Source of the DNA: a virus
Direction: 5' to 3' (one strand)
Virus record (IMG/VR): IMGVR_UViG_3300049846_000176
Span: 1-24,708 of that record
DNA length: 24,708 nucleotides
Program-made: the position numbers and the translations under genes
Shown here: piece after piece, positions 15,688 through 23,131 of the stretch
Layout: the number at the start of each line of letters is the position of its first letter
Numbering within the stretch: the stretch's first letter is position 1
The notes under the pieces: generated by a model
The model's input: the letters and a program-made list of their open reading frames with translations, nothing else
The model's database searches: none
Told to the model about the DNA's origin: nothing

Positions 15688-18600
15688 ATGGGAAACATAA
15701 AAGTTGATGTGGTTGATCAAAACAACCTGAATGTTTCCATTCATCCCCCGACACGCAATGTCATCAATGTTCAGCCCCCTGCACAGCAAAACATAAACAT
15801 CAATCGGGGGCTATATGGTCCAAGCGGAACATCTGGTTACTCTGGTTATAGTGGGTATTCTGGCGTTGGTCTGCCTGGGGCTAGTGGTTATTCTGGCTTT
15901 AGTGGCACTTCTGGTTTTTCAGGATTTAGTGGCGCAACAGGAACATCTGGCGCATCTGGTGAATCAGGCTATTCTGGATTTTCAGGTGAGTCTGGATTCT
16001 CTGGATTTTCGGGTCAAACTGGCGCATCTGGTCTAAGCGGTTTTAGCGGATTCAGCGGTTATTCTGGATTGGATGGGCAATCTGGAATTTCTGGATTTAG
16101 TGGCTATTCAGGCTTTAGCGGTGAGTCAGGCGCAACAGGCGCAACAGGAACATCTGGATATAGCGGTGTATCTGGCTATTCAGGCTTTTCTGGCGAATCT
16201 GGATTTAGCGGTTATTCAGGTGAATCGGGTGCGTCTGGTTTTTCTGGTCTAAGCGGATTCTCTGGTCAATCTGGTTTTAGCGGTTACTCTGGCGAATCTG
16301 GCACAAGTGGCTGGTCTGGCTTTAGCGGATATTCTGGCTGGTCTGGTGAAGTAGGTATTTCTGGATTCTCTGGCGAATCTGGATATTCTGGCTTTTCTGG
16401 TCAATCTGGTTATTCAGGTTTTAGTGGTGAATCTGGTTGGTCAGGGCAATCTGGTTATAGCGGTTGGTCTGGTGAGTCTGGTCAAAGTGGTTGGTCAGGC
16501 ATCAGCGGATTTTCTGGCTATTCGGGTGAAGTTGGCGCATCTGGGTTCAGCGGTTATTCGGGTGAATCAGGCGCATCTGGAATTAGTGGTTTTAGCGGCG
16601 ATTCTGGTATTTCTGGCTATTCTGGACTGAATGGCGAATCGGGCATTTCTGGCTATTCTGGATTTAGTGGTGAGTCTGGAACATCGGGATATTCGGGTTC
16701 TGGTGTAAGTGGTTATTCTGGATTCTCTGGCTATTCAGGCGAACAAGGCATTTCTGGCTTTAGCGGATATTCTGGCGATTCTGGCTTTAGCGGCATCAGC
16801 GGTTACAGCGGTGATTCTGGTTTGTCTGGATTCTCTGGTCAGTCAGGTTTTAGCGGCTATTCTGGTTCTGGCATTTCGGGCTATTCAGGCGTTTCTGGCT
16901 ATTCTGGTTACAGCGGTGCGCCTGGGGCTGGTGGTGCTATTGGCAATTGGGGTTCTTTTTGGGACACAACAGATCAGGTTGCCACATCTGCCAATACTGC
17001 ATATTCAATCACTTTGAATAGTGCAGATTCAAACAACACAGGTGTTAATGTTGTATCTGGTAGCAGAGTAACATTTTCAAATGCTGGTGTTTATAGCCTG
17101 ACTTTTTCAATTCAATTCGTTAACACAGATACACAAATTCATGATGTTAATGTTTGGTTGAGAAAAAATGATAGCGGTAGCACAGGCGATATTCCTGATA
17201 GCGACACCAAATTAAGTATTCAATCCAAACATGGTAGCGTTAATGGCTATGGATTGATGACTGTTAACTATGTGTTAAAAGTTGTTGCCAATGATTACAT
17301 TGAAATGATCTGGTCAACAACTGACACACAAGTTTCAATTCAATCTGACCCTGCTGGCACATCACCAGTTTCGCCATCTGTCCCTGGTGTTATTTTTACG
17401 GCTACACAAGTAATGTATACCCAAAGCGGGTATAGCGGTGTATCTGGTTATAGCGGCTTTTCTGGTATTTCTGGATTTAGCGGTGATTCTGGAATTTCTG
17501 GTTTTTCTGGATATTCAGGAATTGATGGCGCATCAGGAATTTCTGGTTTTTCTGGTTGGTCTGGTTGGTCTGGTGCTATTGGAAATTCGGGGATTAGCGG
17601 TTATTCTGGATTTTCTGGAATAAATGGTGTTTCTGGAATCAGCGGTTATTCTGGTTTTAGTGGTATCTCTGGTTTTAGTGGCACAAATGGCGCATCTGGA
17701 ATTTCTGGCTATTCTGGTTTTTCTGGAATCTCTGGCTATTCTGGGTTTAGTGGTATTTCTGGTTTTAGTGGTCGGTCTGGATTTTCTGGAAGTGGTGTTA
17801 GTGGCTATTCTGGTTTTAGCGGTATCTCTGGTTATTCTGGTTTTTCTGGAAGTGGTGTTTCTGGATATTCTGGATTTAGTGGCATCAGCGGGTATTCAGG
17901 ATTTAGCGGAATTTCTGGTTATAGCGGAACAAACGGCACATCAGGAATTTCTGGATATTCAGGATTTAGTGGAATAAGCGGTTATTCTGGTTTTAGCGGG
18001 ATTTCTGGTTATAGCGGAACAAATGGTGCATCAGGCATCAGCGGTTATTCTGGCTTTAGCGGAACAAATGGAACAAATGGTGCATCAGGTATTTCTGGCT
18101 ATTCTGGTTTCAGCGGAACAAATGGAACAAACGGCACAAATGGCGCATCAGGTATTTCTGGCTATTCTGGTTTTTCTGGCACAAATGGAACAAACGGCAC
18201 AAATGGCGCATCAGGTATTTCTGGCTATTCTGGTTTTTCTGGCACAAATGGAACAAATGGCACAAATGGCGCATCTGGAATTAGCGGATTTTCTGGAATA
18301 AGCGGATATTCAGGATTTTCTGGTCGTTCAGGATTTTCTGGCGCATCTGGTCCAACTGTTTATCCTGGGGCTGGCGTTGCTATTTCAACTGGTAGCGCAT
18401 GGGACACATCCGCATCTACATCACAACTTGCAAAAGCATGGGTAAACTTTGATGGAAGCACAGCCACACGGCGTGGAAATTACAATGTGGGCAGTATCAC
18501 TAAAAATGGAACAGGCGATTGGACAGTAAATTTTTCATCTGCTCTTGCTGATGCAAATTATTCTGTTTTGACAACAAATGGCAACTCAGATGGTGGTTTT

Positions 18601-18723
18601 ACAATTCAAATTATTGCATTTGGTCAATCTAGTCTTTCAACATCTTCTGTTCGCACAATTTCTAAAGGAACAAACGGCGTAAATTATGATCGTGATTATG
18701 TTGGGGTTGCAGTATTTAGATAA
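15688..18723 (+). CDS. Collagen-like Gly-X-Ser tail fibre
   Basis: A 1011-residue fibre. Residues 1-43 are a short beta/Pro-rich base (VDQNNLNVSIHPPTRNVINV). Residues 44 to about 416 are collagen-type triplets with Gly every third residue, mainly GYS, GFS, GES and GIS. Residues about 417-580 are a globular beta-rich insert with a TNF/C1q-like look (VVSGSRVTFSNAGVYSLTFS). Residues 581 to about 889 are a second triplet block with GIS/GYS/GFS and TNG. Residues about 890-1011 are a knob shared with the 14526 fibre. Prolines are almost absent, and aromatic residues fill the X place. Four 'GSG' interruptions break register. The frame opens at GTG 15682, but ATG 15688 has GGAG at good distance. It is probably a trimeric receptor fibre. 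Confidence 0.9.
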   Translation: MGNIKVDVVDQNNLNVSIHPPTRNVINVQPPAQQNININRGLYGPSGTSGYSGYSGYSGVGLPGASGYSGFSGTSGFSGFSGATGTSGASGESGYSGFSGESGFSGFSGQTGASGLSGFSGFSGYSGLDGQSGISGFSGYSGFSGESGATGATGTSGYSGVSGYSGFSGESGFSGYSGESGASGFSGLSGFSGQSGFSGYSGESGTSGWSGFSGYSGWSGEVGISGFSGESGYSGFSGQSGYSGFSGESGWSGQSGYSGWSGESGQSGWSGISGFSGYSGEVGASGFSGYSGESGASGISGFSGDSGISGYSGLNGESGISGYSGFSGESGTSGYSGSGVSGYSGFSGYSGEQGISGFSGYSGDSGFSGISGYSGDSGLSGFSGQSGFSGYSGSGISGYSGVSGYSGYSGAPGAGGAIGNWGSFWDTTDQVATSANTAYSITLNSADSNNTGVNVVSGSRVTFSNAGVYSLTFSIQFVNTDTQIHDVNVWLRKNDSGSTGDIPDSDTKLSIQSKHGSVNGYGLMTVNYVLKVVANDYIEMIWSTTDTQVSIQSDPAGTSPVSPSVPGVIFTATQVMYTQSGYSGVSGYSGFSGISGFSGDSGISGFSGYSGIDGASGISGFSGWSGWSGAIGNSGISGYSGFSGINGVSGISGYSGFSGISGFSGTNGASGISGYSGFSGISGYSGFSGISGFSGRSGFSGSGVSGYSGFSGISGYSGFSGSGVSGYSGFSGISGYSGFSGISGYSGTNGTSGISGYSGFSGISGYSGFSGISGYSGTNGASGISGYSGFSGTNGTNGASGISGYSGFSGTNGTNGTNGASGISGYSGFSGTNGTNGTNGASGISGYSGFSGTNGTNGTNGASGISGFSGISGYSGFSGRSGFSGASGPTVYPGAGVAISTGSAWDTSASTSQLAKAWVNFDGSTATRRGNYNVGSITKNGTGDWTVNFSSALADANYSVLTTNGNSDGGFTIQIIAFGQSSLSTSSVRTISKGTNGVNYDRDYVGVAVFR
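15817..16935 (+). repeat. Collagen-type triplet repeat block 1
   Basis: About 370 codons of Gly-X-Y triplets, mostly GYS, GFS, GES, GQS, GIS and GWS. At DNA level the repeats are not exact: serine is written TCT, TCA, TCG, AGC or AGT, and glycine GGA, GGC, GGT or GGG, in irregular alternation. The triplet register is broken twice by GSG. Confidence 0.92.
17428..18354 (+). repeat. Collagen-type triplet repeat block 2
   Basis: About 309 codons of triplets dominated by GIS, GYS and GFS, changing to GTN-GTN-GTN-GAS-type units near the 3' end. It has less GES than block 1 and far more exact DNA repetition, suggesting more recent expansion. Two GSG interruptions are present. Confidence 0.92.
18118..18243 (+). 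repeat. Exact 63-bp tandem duplication inside fibre gene
   Basis: Two identical 63-base copies (18118-18180 and 18181-18243) encode TNGTNGTNGASGISGYSGFSG. A third, imperfect and truncated copy starts at 18244 with one C-to-T change early on, and a 54-base relative lies just upstream at 18064. The unit is a multiple of three, so copy number can change without shifting frame. Confidence 0.93.
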
Positions 18724-18732
18724 GGAATGAAA

Positions 18733-19140
18733 ATGGAACAAGTGATTGTTTATACAAATGAATTTGGGGGCGTTTCTGTTTGCTTCCCTACTGGTGAAAT
18801 TCCAATTGATCAGGTAAAAAAAGAACATATCCCAGTTGGAGTTGAATCATTTATTATTGATAAACAAACATTGCCAGATATAAATTATTTTTTTGATGCG
18901 TGGGAACAATTAAATGGCGTTATTTCTATCAATTTTGAGAAAGCAAAAAACATAACCAAAAACAGATTGCGAATAGAAAGATCAGAATTGTTGCAACAAC
19001 AAGATATTGCTTTTCAACGAGCATTGGAAAACGGACAGCCAACAGATCAAATTGTTGCTGAAAAGCAAAGATTGCGTGATCTTCCATTGTTGGCAGATTC
19101 ATGCACAACACTTGATCAACTTAAAAACCTAAAGCCGTAA
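18733..19140 (+). CDS. Tail-fibre-associated protein (chaperone-like), unknown family
   Basis: A 135-residue protein directly after the fibre gene, the usual place of a fibre assembly or adapter protein. The N-terminal half is beta-rich (VIVYTNEFGGVSVCFPTGEIPID). The C-terminal half is helical: FEKAKNITKNRLRIERSELLQQQD, then AFQRALENGQPTDQIVAEKQRLRDLPLL. The latter resembles a helix pair often seen at the ends of phage fibre-associated proteins ('kak...r.eR...l...D..f..A.e.g......i...kq.LRdip'). An ATG at 18727 is also in frame, but AAGGAAT fits 18733 better. Function as chaperone is inference. Confidence 0.6.
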   Translation: MEQVIVYTNEFGGVSVCFPTGEIPIDQVKKEHIPVGVESFIIDKQTLPDINYFFDAWEQLNGVISINFEKAKNITKNRLRIERSELLQQQDIAFQRALENGQPTDQIVAEKQRLRDLPLLADSCTTLDQLKNLKP

Positions 19141-19184
19141 AAAACATATAAAATAATTTAATACAAGACAAGATAGGACAAGAA

Positions 19185-20474
19185 ATGAAATACAGCGTGG
19201 TCATTCCGACCTATAACAATTGTGATCAATATCTGAAGCCATGTTTAGATTCCATCTTTCGGTGGACTAACATGGCTGATGTTGAAATCATTGTTTCTGC
19301 CAATGGTTGTTATGATAATTCCTATTGGTATCTGCATTCGCTGAAAAACCAATTTGCTTCATTGGGATTTGGTGATCATTTCAAGGTTGTTTGGAATGAC
19401 AAGCCTTTGGGTTATGCCAAAGCCACCAATGAAGGCATCAAAGTCAGCACCTGTCAAAAGATTGTGTTATTGAACAATGACACAATTTTGCTTGAGCAAA
19501 ATAAAAACCAATGGCTAGACATGATGGATGCGGCATTTGCCAATCCTGATGTTGGAATTTCTGCGCCTGTTGTTCAGCGTTGCGAAGCCGCCAATTCTGA
19601 TTTTGCTGTGTTCTTTTGTGTGATGGTGGACAGGAAGGTTTTTGACCGAATTGGCTTGCTGAATGAAGAATATGGTGTGGGTAGCGGTGAAGATGTTGAG
19701 TTTTGCGTAGAAGCAAACAAGGCTGGCTTTGTAATTGCTGAAGCCACCCCTAAATTTTACAACGGCGATATATACACAGGTGGTTTCCCCATTTATCACG
19801 CTGGTGAAGGAACAGTATTAAACCCTGAACTGGTGCAAAATTGGAATCAAATTTTCCATGAAAATGAACTGCGCCTGTCCAAAAAATACAACCCTGACTA
19901 TTACCGATGGTTGTTGACAAACAATTTTGAAAGGGCTGTATTCCTGAAGGGCGACCCTGTTTTTGTTCGTGAGTTTGCTAGATATACATGGGCAAGCCAG
20001 CACATTGTTGGCAAAAGCATTTTTGAACTTGGTTGCACCACAGGCTATGGCAGACAGTTTTTCCCCGATGATGTTCAGTATCTTGGTCTTGACTATGACC
20101 CGATCATCATTGATGTTGCTAAAGAGCAAGGTTGGAATGGCAACAACACATTTGTAAATGGTGATATCAACCATTATGAACTTGGTCAATATGACACCAT
20201 CATTGCGTTTGAAGTCATTGAGCATTTAGACAATGGGATTGAAATTGTCGAAAAGTTAAAGAAGCATTGCAAACGATTGCTGATTACTGTGCCGATGAAT
20301 GAGCCTAAAGGGTTTTGGGGTGAACATCACAAATTGCATGGGTTGAATGAATCGCATTTCCTAGGCTTTAAATTCAACTATATTGATGAAAATGGACAGA
20401 TAACAGACACGCCAAAGCCTGTTGACCAATCAAACAATTGCAACCTGATGATTTGTTGGTGGGACAATGAATAA
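19185..20474 (+). CDS. Bifunctional GT2 glycosyltransferase-methyltransferase fusion
   Basis: A 429-residue protein. Residues 3 to about 210 form a GT-A family 2 domain: VVIPTYNN (5-12), LNNDT (96-100, equivalent to the DXD region), GSGEDVEFC (166-174). Residues about 265-429 form a class I SAM-dependent methyltransferase: motif I IFELGCTTGYGRQF (279-292), the acidic residue at GLDYD (301-305), GDINHY (326-331) and AFEVIEHLDN (341-350). Both halves look intact, so both activities are plausible; substrates are unknown. It has its own ribosome site (AGGACAAG) after a 44-base AT-rich gap and overlaps the next gene by 8 bases. Most likely it builds or edits a glycan together with the next two genes. 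Confidence 0.85.
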   Translation: MKYSVVIPTYNNCDQYLKPCLDSIFRWTNMADVEIIVSANGCYDNSYWYLHSLKNQFASLGFGDHFKVVWNDKPLGYAKATNEGIKVSTCQKIVLLNNDTILLEQNKNQWLDMMDAAFANPDVGISAPVVQRCEAANSDFAVFFCVMVDRKVFDRIGLLNEEYGVGSGEDVEFCVEANKAGFVIAEATPKFYNGDIYTGGFPIYHAGEGTVLNPELVQNWNQIFHENELRLSKKYNPDYYRWLLTNNFERAVFLKGDPVFVREFARYTWASQHIVGKSIFELGCTTGYGRQFFPDDVQYLGLDYDPIIIDVAKEQGWNGNNTFVNGDINHYELGQYDTIIAFEVIEHLDNGIEIVEKLKKHCKRLLITVPMNEPKGFWGEHHKLHGLNESHFLGFKFNYIDENGQITDTPKPVDQSNNCNLMICWWDNE

Positions 20475-21435
20475 GATTCTGTGTTCTATTTCAACAAGGG
20501 GCAGATATCACACGACACTACCCCTTGCGTTACAAGCCATCATTAATCAAACAAGGCAGGTTGATAAGTTGGTCATTTTTGATGACAACGATGAGCCGCA
20601 AGATATGCGAAAGGAATTGATCTATTCGCATTTCTTTCAGATCATGGATGCAAAGGGAATCCCTTGGGAATGGCAATTTGCAGGTAAAAAAGGGCAACAC
20701 CATAACCATCAGATTGCAAACCGCATGGGCTACGATTGGGTTTGGCGCATTGATGATGATGCGATACCTGAACCTAATGTGCTTGAAACATTATGCAAAT
20801 ACATTAGTCATGATGTTGGTGCTATTGGCAGTTCTGTGCTGACAATGCCATGCGATACAAAACCAAATAACGCATCAGGCAAGATTGATCTGATTGATCA
20901 AGAGCCGAACATTCAATGGGGTCAAATTACAGCCCCCCAAATGGTTGAGCATTTGCATTGCACTTTCCTGTATCGTGCTGGCATCCATGACTACAACACA
21001 GGTCTATCTAGGGTTGCCCATAGGGAAGAAACTTTGTTTACCTATGGCTTGCATCAAAAAGGCTACAAAATTTGGGCTGTGCCCAATGCTGTGACATGGC
21101 ACATGAAAAACCCGCAAGGTGGCATTCGATCTGAAACCAATCAAGCCCTGTTTGAGCATGACGAAAGAATTTTTAGGAATATCCTTGCCGCTAGGGACAA
21201 GACCATTGTGGTGCTGAATTGTGGAATGGGTGATCATGTCGTTTTTAGCCATGTGTTGCCCAAAATTAAAAACCCTTGGGTATTTACTTGCTACCCTGAT
21301 TTGGTGGCTGGCGAACCCATAGCCAAGGCAGAATCCCTGTTTGGCAGTCTTGAGCAATTTAGCGTGTATTCTTGGATGGACAAACACAAATGGAAGCAAA
21401 GCCTTCAATCTGCGTTTGAAAGGATGTATCTGTGA
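20467..21435 (+). CDS. GT2 glycosyltransferase with C-terminal GT9-like half-domain
   Basis: A 322-residue protein. Residues 1 to about 240 form a GT-A transferase with metal-binding IDDDAIPEPN (95-104), the acceptor-side HREETLFTYGL (185-195) and a late His in AVTWHM (208-213). Residues about 245-322 look like the N-terminal Rossmann half of a heptosyltransferase (GT9): IVVLNCGMGDHVVFSHVLP (247-265), then WVFTCYPDLV. The other half of that fold is the next gene. The stop TGA shares bases with the GTG start of that gene (GTGA). Probably a sugar-transferring protein or subunit; donor and acceptor unknown. Confidence 0.8.
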   Translation: MNKILCSISTRGRYHTTLPLALQAIINQTRQVDKLVIFDDNDEPQDMRKELIYSHFFQIMDAKGIPWEWQFAGKKGQHHNHQIANRMGYDWVWRIDDDAIPEPNVLETLCKYISHDVGAIGSSVLTMPCDTKPNNASGKIDLIDQEPNIQWGQITAPQMVEHLHCTFLYRAGIHDYNTGLSRVAHREETLFTYGLHQKGYKIWAVPNAVTWHMKNPQGGIRSETNQALFEHDERIFRNILAARDKTIVVLNCGMGDHVVFSHVLPKIKNPWVFTCYPDLVAGEPIAKAESLFGSLEQFSVYSWMDKHKWKQSLQSAFERMYL

Positions 21436-21872
21436 TCATCATTGCCCCTTTTGCCCAAAAACTGCACAGCGGCAAAGAAAACCCTAAAAATTACCCTTTT
21501 TGGAAAAAGTTAGTTGATTCCATTGAATGCCCAATTGTTCAGGTTGGTCGGTCTGGTGAACAAGAGTTGGTTCAAGATTGTCGGTTTGATTTGACCATTC
21601 CTGAACTGCGCCAATTGATCAGGGAATGCAAAACATGGATTGGTGTTGATAGTTTCTTTCAGCACCTAGCCTGGGATGAAGAAAAGCCAGGAATTGTGCT
21701 TTGGTCGGTTTCTGACCCGCTAATTTTTGGGCATCCAGAGAATGTCAACCTGCTTAAACATAGGGATTATCTGGCTGGAAACCAATTCTTACATTGGGAT
21801 TACACAAAGCACAATCCAGATGCATTTGTTGAGCCACAAGAAGTTGTTAAACACCTGACCAAATTTCTATAA
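21432..21872 (+). CDS. GT9-like (heptosyltransferase) C-terminal half
   Basis: A 146-residue protein, GTG start. It holds the C-terminal half of a GT-B family 9 fold: NYPFWKKLVDSI (20-31), PIVQVGRSGEQELV (34-47), DLTIPELRQLIRECKTWIGV (53-72), then DSFFQHLAW (73-81), the counterpart of the usual donor-binding DSG..H.A stretch, and SDPLIFGHPEN (94-104). Taken with the end of the preceding gene, this makes a complete but compact two-domain transferase, so the two products may function as one enzyme complex. An artefactual frameshift separating a single gene is the main alternative, since the two frames differ by one base. Confidence 0.78.
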   Translation: MIIIAPFAQKLHSGKENPKNYPFWKKLVDSIECPIVQVGRSGEQELVQDCRFDLTIPELRQLIRECKTWIGVDSFFQHLAWDEEKPGIVLWSVSDPLIFGHPENVNLLKHRDYLAGNQFLHWDYTKHNPDAFVEPQEVVKHLTKFL

Positions 21873-21881
21873 AAAATTACA

Positions 21882-21915
21882 ATCCTATATACCTTTTTTT
21901 TGAGGTTTGTAGGAT
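21882..21915 (+). promoter_or_regulatory. Hairpin that may hide the ribosome site of the lysis cassette
   Basis: ATCCTA (21882-21887) pairs with TAGGAT (21910-21915), which includes the first two bases of the start codon. After a 3x3 internal loop, ACCT (21891-21894) pairs with AGGT (21903-21906). The putative Shine-Dalgarno GAGG is at 21902-21905 and mostly lies in the inner stem. The loop is T-rich. No terminator-type U-tract follows. Confidence 0.45.
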
Positions 21916-22096
21916 GGCATCAATCAATGAAACCGAAGCAAGATTAAACAGTCATGAGGCTGTTTGTGCTTTGCGCTATGAGCAAATAAACGCTAGATTA
22001 AAGCGACTAGAAGGCATCATTATCAAATCTGCTGGCGTTATGCTGGTGGGTATGGCGGGGGTAATTTGGGTTTTTATGACCCAAATTAATAGGTAA
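21914..22096 (+). CDS. Small XhlA-like protein, coiled coil plus one membrane span
   Basis: A 60-residue protein: a charged heptad-like N-terminus (TEARLNSHEAVCALRYEQINARLKRLEG) followed by one hydrophobic segment at about residues 35-56 (IIKSAGVMLVGMAGVIWVFM). This layout is that of XhlA/hemolysin-type and other small accessory lysis proteins, which support holins. It starts the lysis block and overlaps the next gene by one base. The family name is inferred from architecture only. Confidence 0.65.
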   Translation: MASINETEARLNSHEAVCALRYEQINARLKRLEGIIIKSAGVMLVGMAGVIWVFMTQINR

Positions 22097-22584
22097 TGGA
22101 CCCGATTACAACCGCAATGGCGGCATTCGCCGCTGTCCAAAAGACTGTTCAGGTCATCAAGGCGGCGCAAAAGACTGTCAATGATGTAGGCAGTCTTGGA
22201 CCATTGCTAGGGCAATATTTTGGGGCTAAACAGCAAACAGTAAAGGCTTTGGATGAAGCCAAAAAAAAGGGCGGTTCTAGTCTTGCCCAGGCTATCCAAA
22301 TTGAAATGGAATTGCTGTCTCAAAAGAAGTTTGAAGATGAACTAAAAATGATTTTCTTTCAAACTGGTCATGCCGATGTTTGGGAAAACATACAAAAGCG
22401 GGTTCAAGAAGGCGAACAAGCCGAGCGTGAAGCAAGACGCAGGGCTAACGATGCCGCCAAAGTTAAGGCTAGAAAAATGGCTGAATTGGTTAACATGATT
22501 ATTGGCGTTGTGCTGGTAGTTTTGTTAGTGCCGCCGCTAATTTGGTTGGTCATTCAAGGCATTATGTTTGCCAAAGATAAATGA
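22096..22584 (+). CDS. Membrane-anchored protein of unknown function in lysis block
   Basis: A 162-residue protein. It starts with a helical MDPITTAMAAFAAVQKTVQVIKAAQK and has a long charged helix in the middle (REARRRANDAAKVKARKM). One C-terminal hydrophobic segment lies at about residues 134-156 (IIGVVLVVLLVPPLIWLVIQGIM). No enzyme motif is seen. The 'MDP...' start with a Lys/Ala/Glu-rich middle is a type I have seen in environmental phage contigs without assigned function. A spanin-like or holin-related role is possible but unproven. It is placed between the XhlA-like and the holin-like genes. Confidence 0.55.
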   Translation: MDPITTAMAAFAAVQKTVQVIKAAQKTVNDVGSLGPLLGQYFGAKQQTVKALDEAKKKGGSSLAQAIQIEMELLSQKKFEDELKMIFFQTGHADVWENIQKRVQEGEQAEREARRRANDAAKVKARKMAELVNMIIGVVLVVLLVPPLIWLVIQGIMFAKDK

Positions 22585-22594
22585 AAGGGTCATC

Positions 22595-23131
22595 ATGTTA
22601 ACTTTACTTTCCACATTGCTTTCTTTTCTAATGGGTGGTTTGCCCAAGTTGCTAGATTTCTTTCAAGATAAGGCTGATAAAAAGCATGAACTTGAATTAG
22701 CCAGAATGCAAGTTGAGCGTGAATTGCAAATGCTTGAGCGTGGTTATGTTGCCCAAGCAAAGATAGAAGAAATCAAACTAGAAGAATTAAAAGTGCAATC
22801 TGATGCTGATAAATACATGGCTGATGCAAAAACCAAAACAGCCGTGATTGATGCACAAAAGGCTGAAATGGAAGCCGTTTACAAGCATGATGAAAGCCTG
22901 AATGAAGGCACAAGCCAATGGGTGAAAAATCTGCGTGGTGCAACCCGATCATTGATCACTATGGGTTTCTTTGGGTTGTTGTGCTTTATTGACTTTGGAT
23001 TGATTGTTTATGGTTTCTGGCACAAGGTTGACTTTATTCAAATGGCTGAAATGCTTTGGGATACCAACACAGCCGCATTGTTTGCCAGCATCATTGCGTT
23101 TCATTTTGGTGGTCGGGCTTTTGGCAAATGA
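22595..23131 (+). CDS. Holin-like protein (3 hydrophobic segments, coiled-coil middle)
   Basis: A 178-residue protein. It has a hydrophobic start (LLSTLLSFLMGGLPKLL, about residues 4-20), a long coiled coil (about residues 24-95, ELELARMQVERELQML...), then two membrane spans (about residues 118-142 and 158-175). WVKNLRGATRSLITMGFFG (109-127) resembles the 'WV..lR...RP.it' pattern before the spans in the 3TM holins that release gene-transfer agents and some phages. The start at 22595 has GAAAGGGTCATC before it; 22568 would overlap the previous gene. Its position next to the endolysin supports a holin role. It overlaps the endolysin start by 4 bases. Confidence 0.7.
   Translation: MLTLLSTLLSFLMGGLPKLLDFFQDKADKKHELELARMQVERELQMLERGYVAQAKIEEIKLEELKVQSDADKYMADAKTKTAVIDAQKAEMEAVYKHDESLNEGTSQWVKNLRGATRSLITMGFFGLLCFIDFGLIVYGFWHKVDFIQMAEMLWDTNTAALFASIIAFHFGGRAFGK

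Noticed and set aside
15815-18301. Several open frames in alternative registers over the collagen-like fibre
   Set aside because: They are the same repeats read one base off (Leu/Val/Ala-rich). The Gly-X-Ser frame is continuous and ends in a conserved knob.
15817-18354. Possible CRISPR-like array
   Set aside because: Repeats are codon-based triplets without unique spacers of even length or conserved direct repeats; they are coding.
19141-19184. Promoter in the AT-rich gap before the GT2-methyltransferase gene
   Set aside because: TATAAAAT looks like a -10 box, but no -35 at suitable distance was found; AT-richness alone is not enough.
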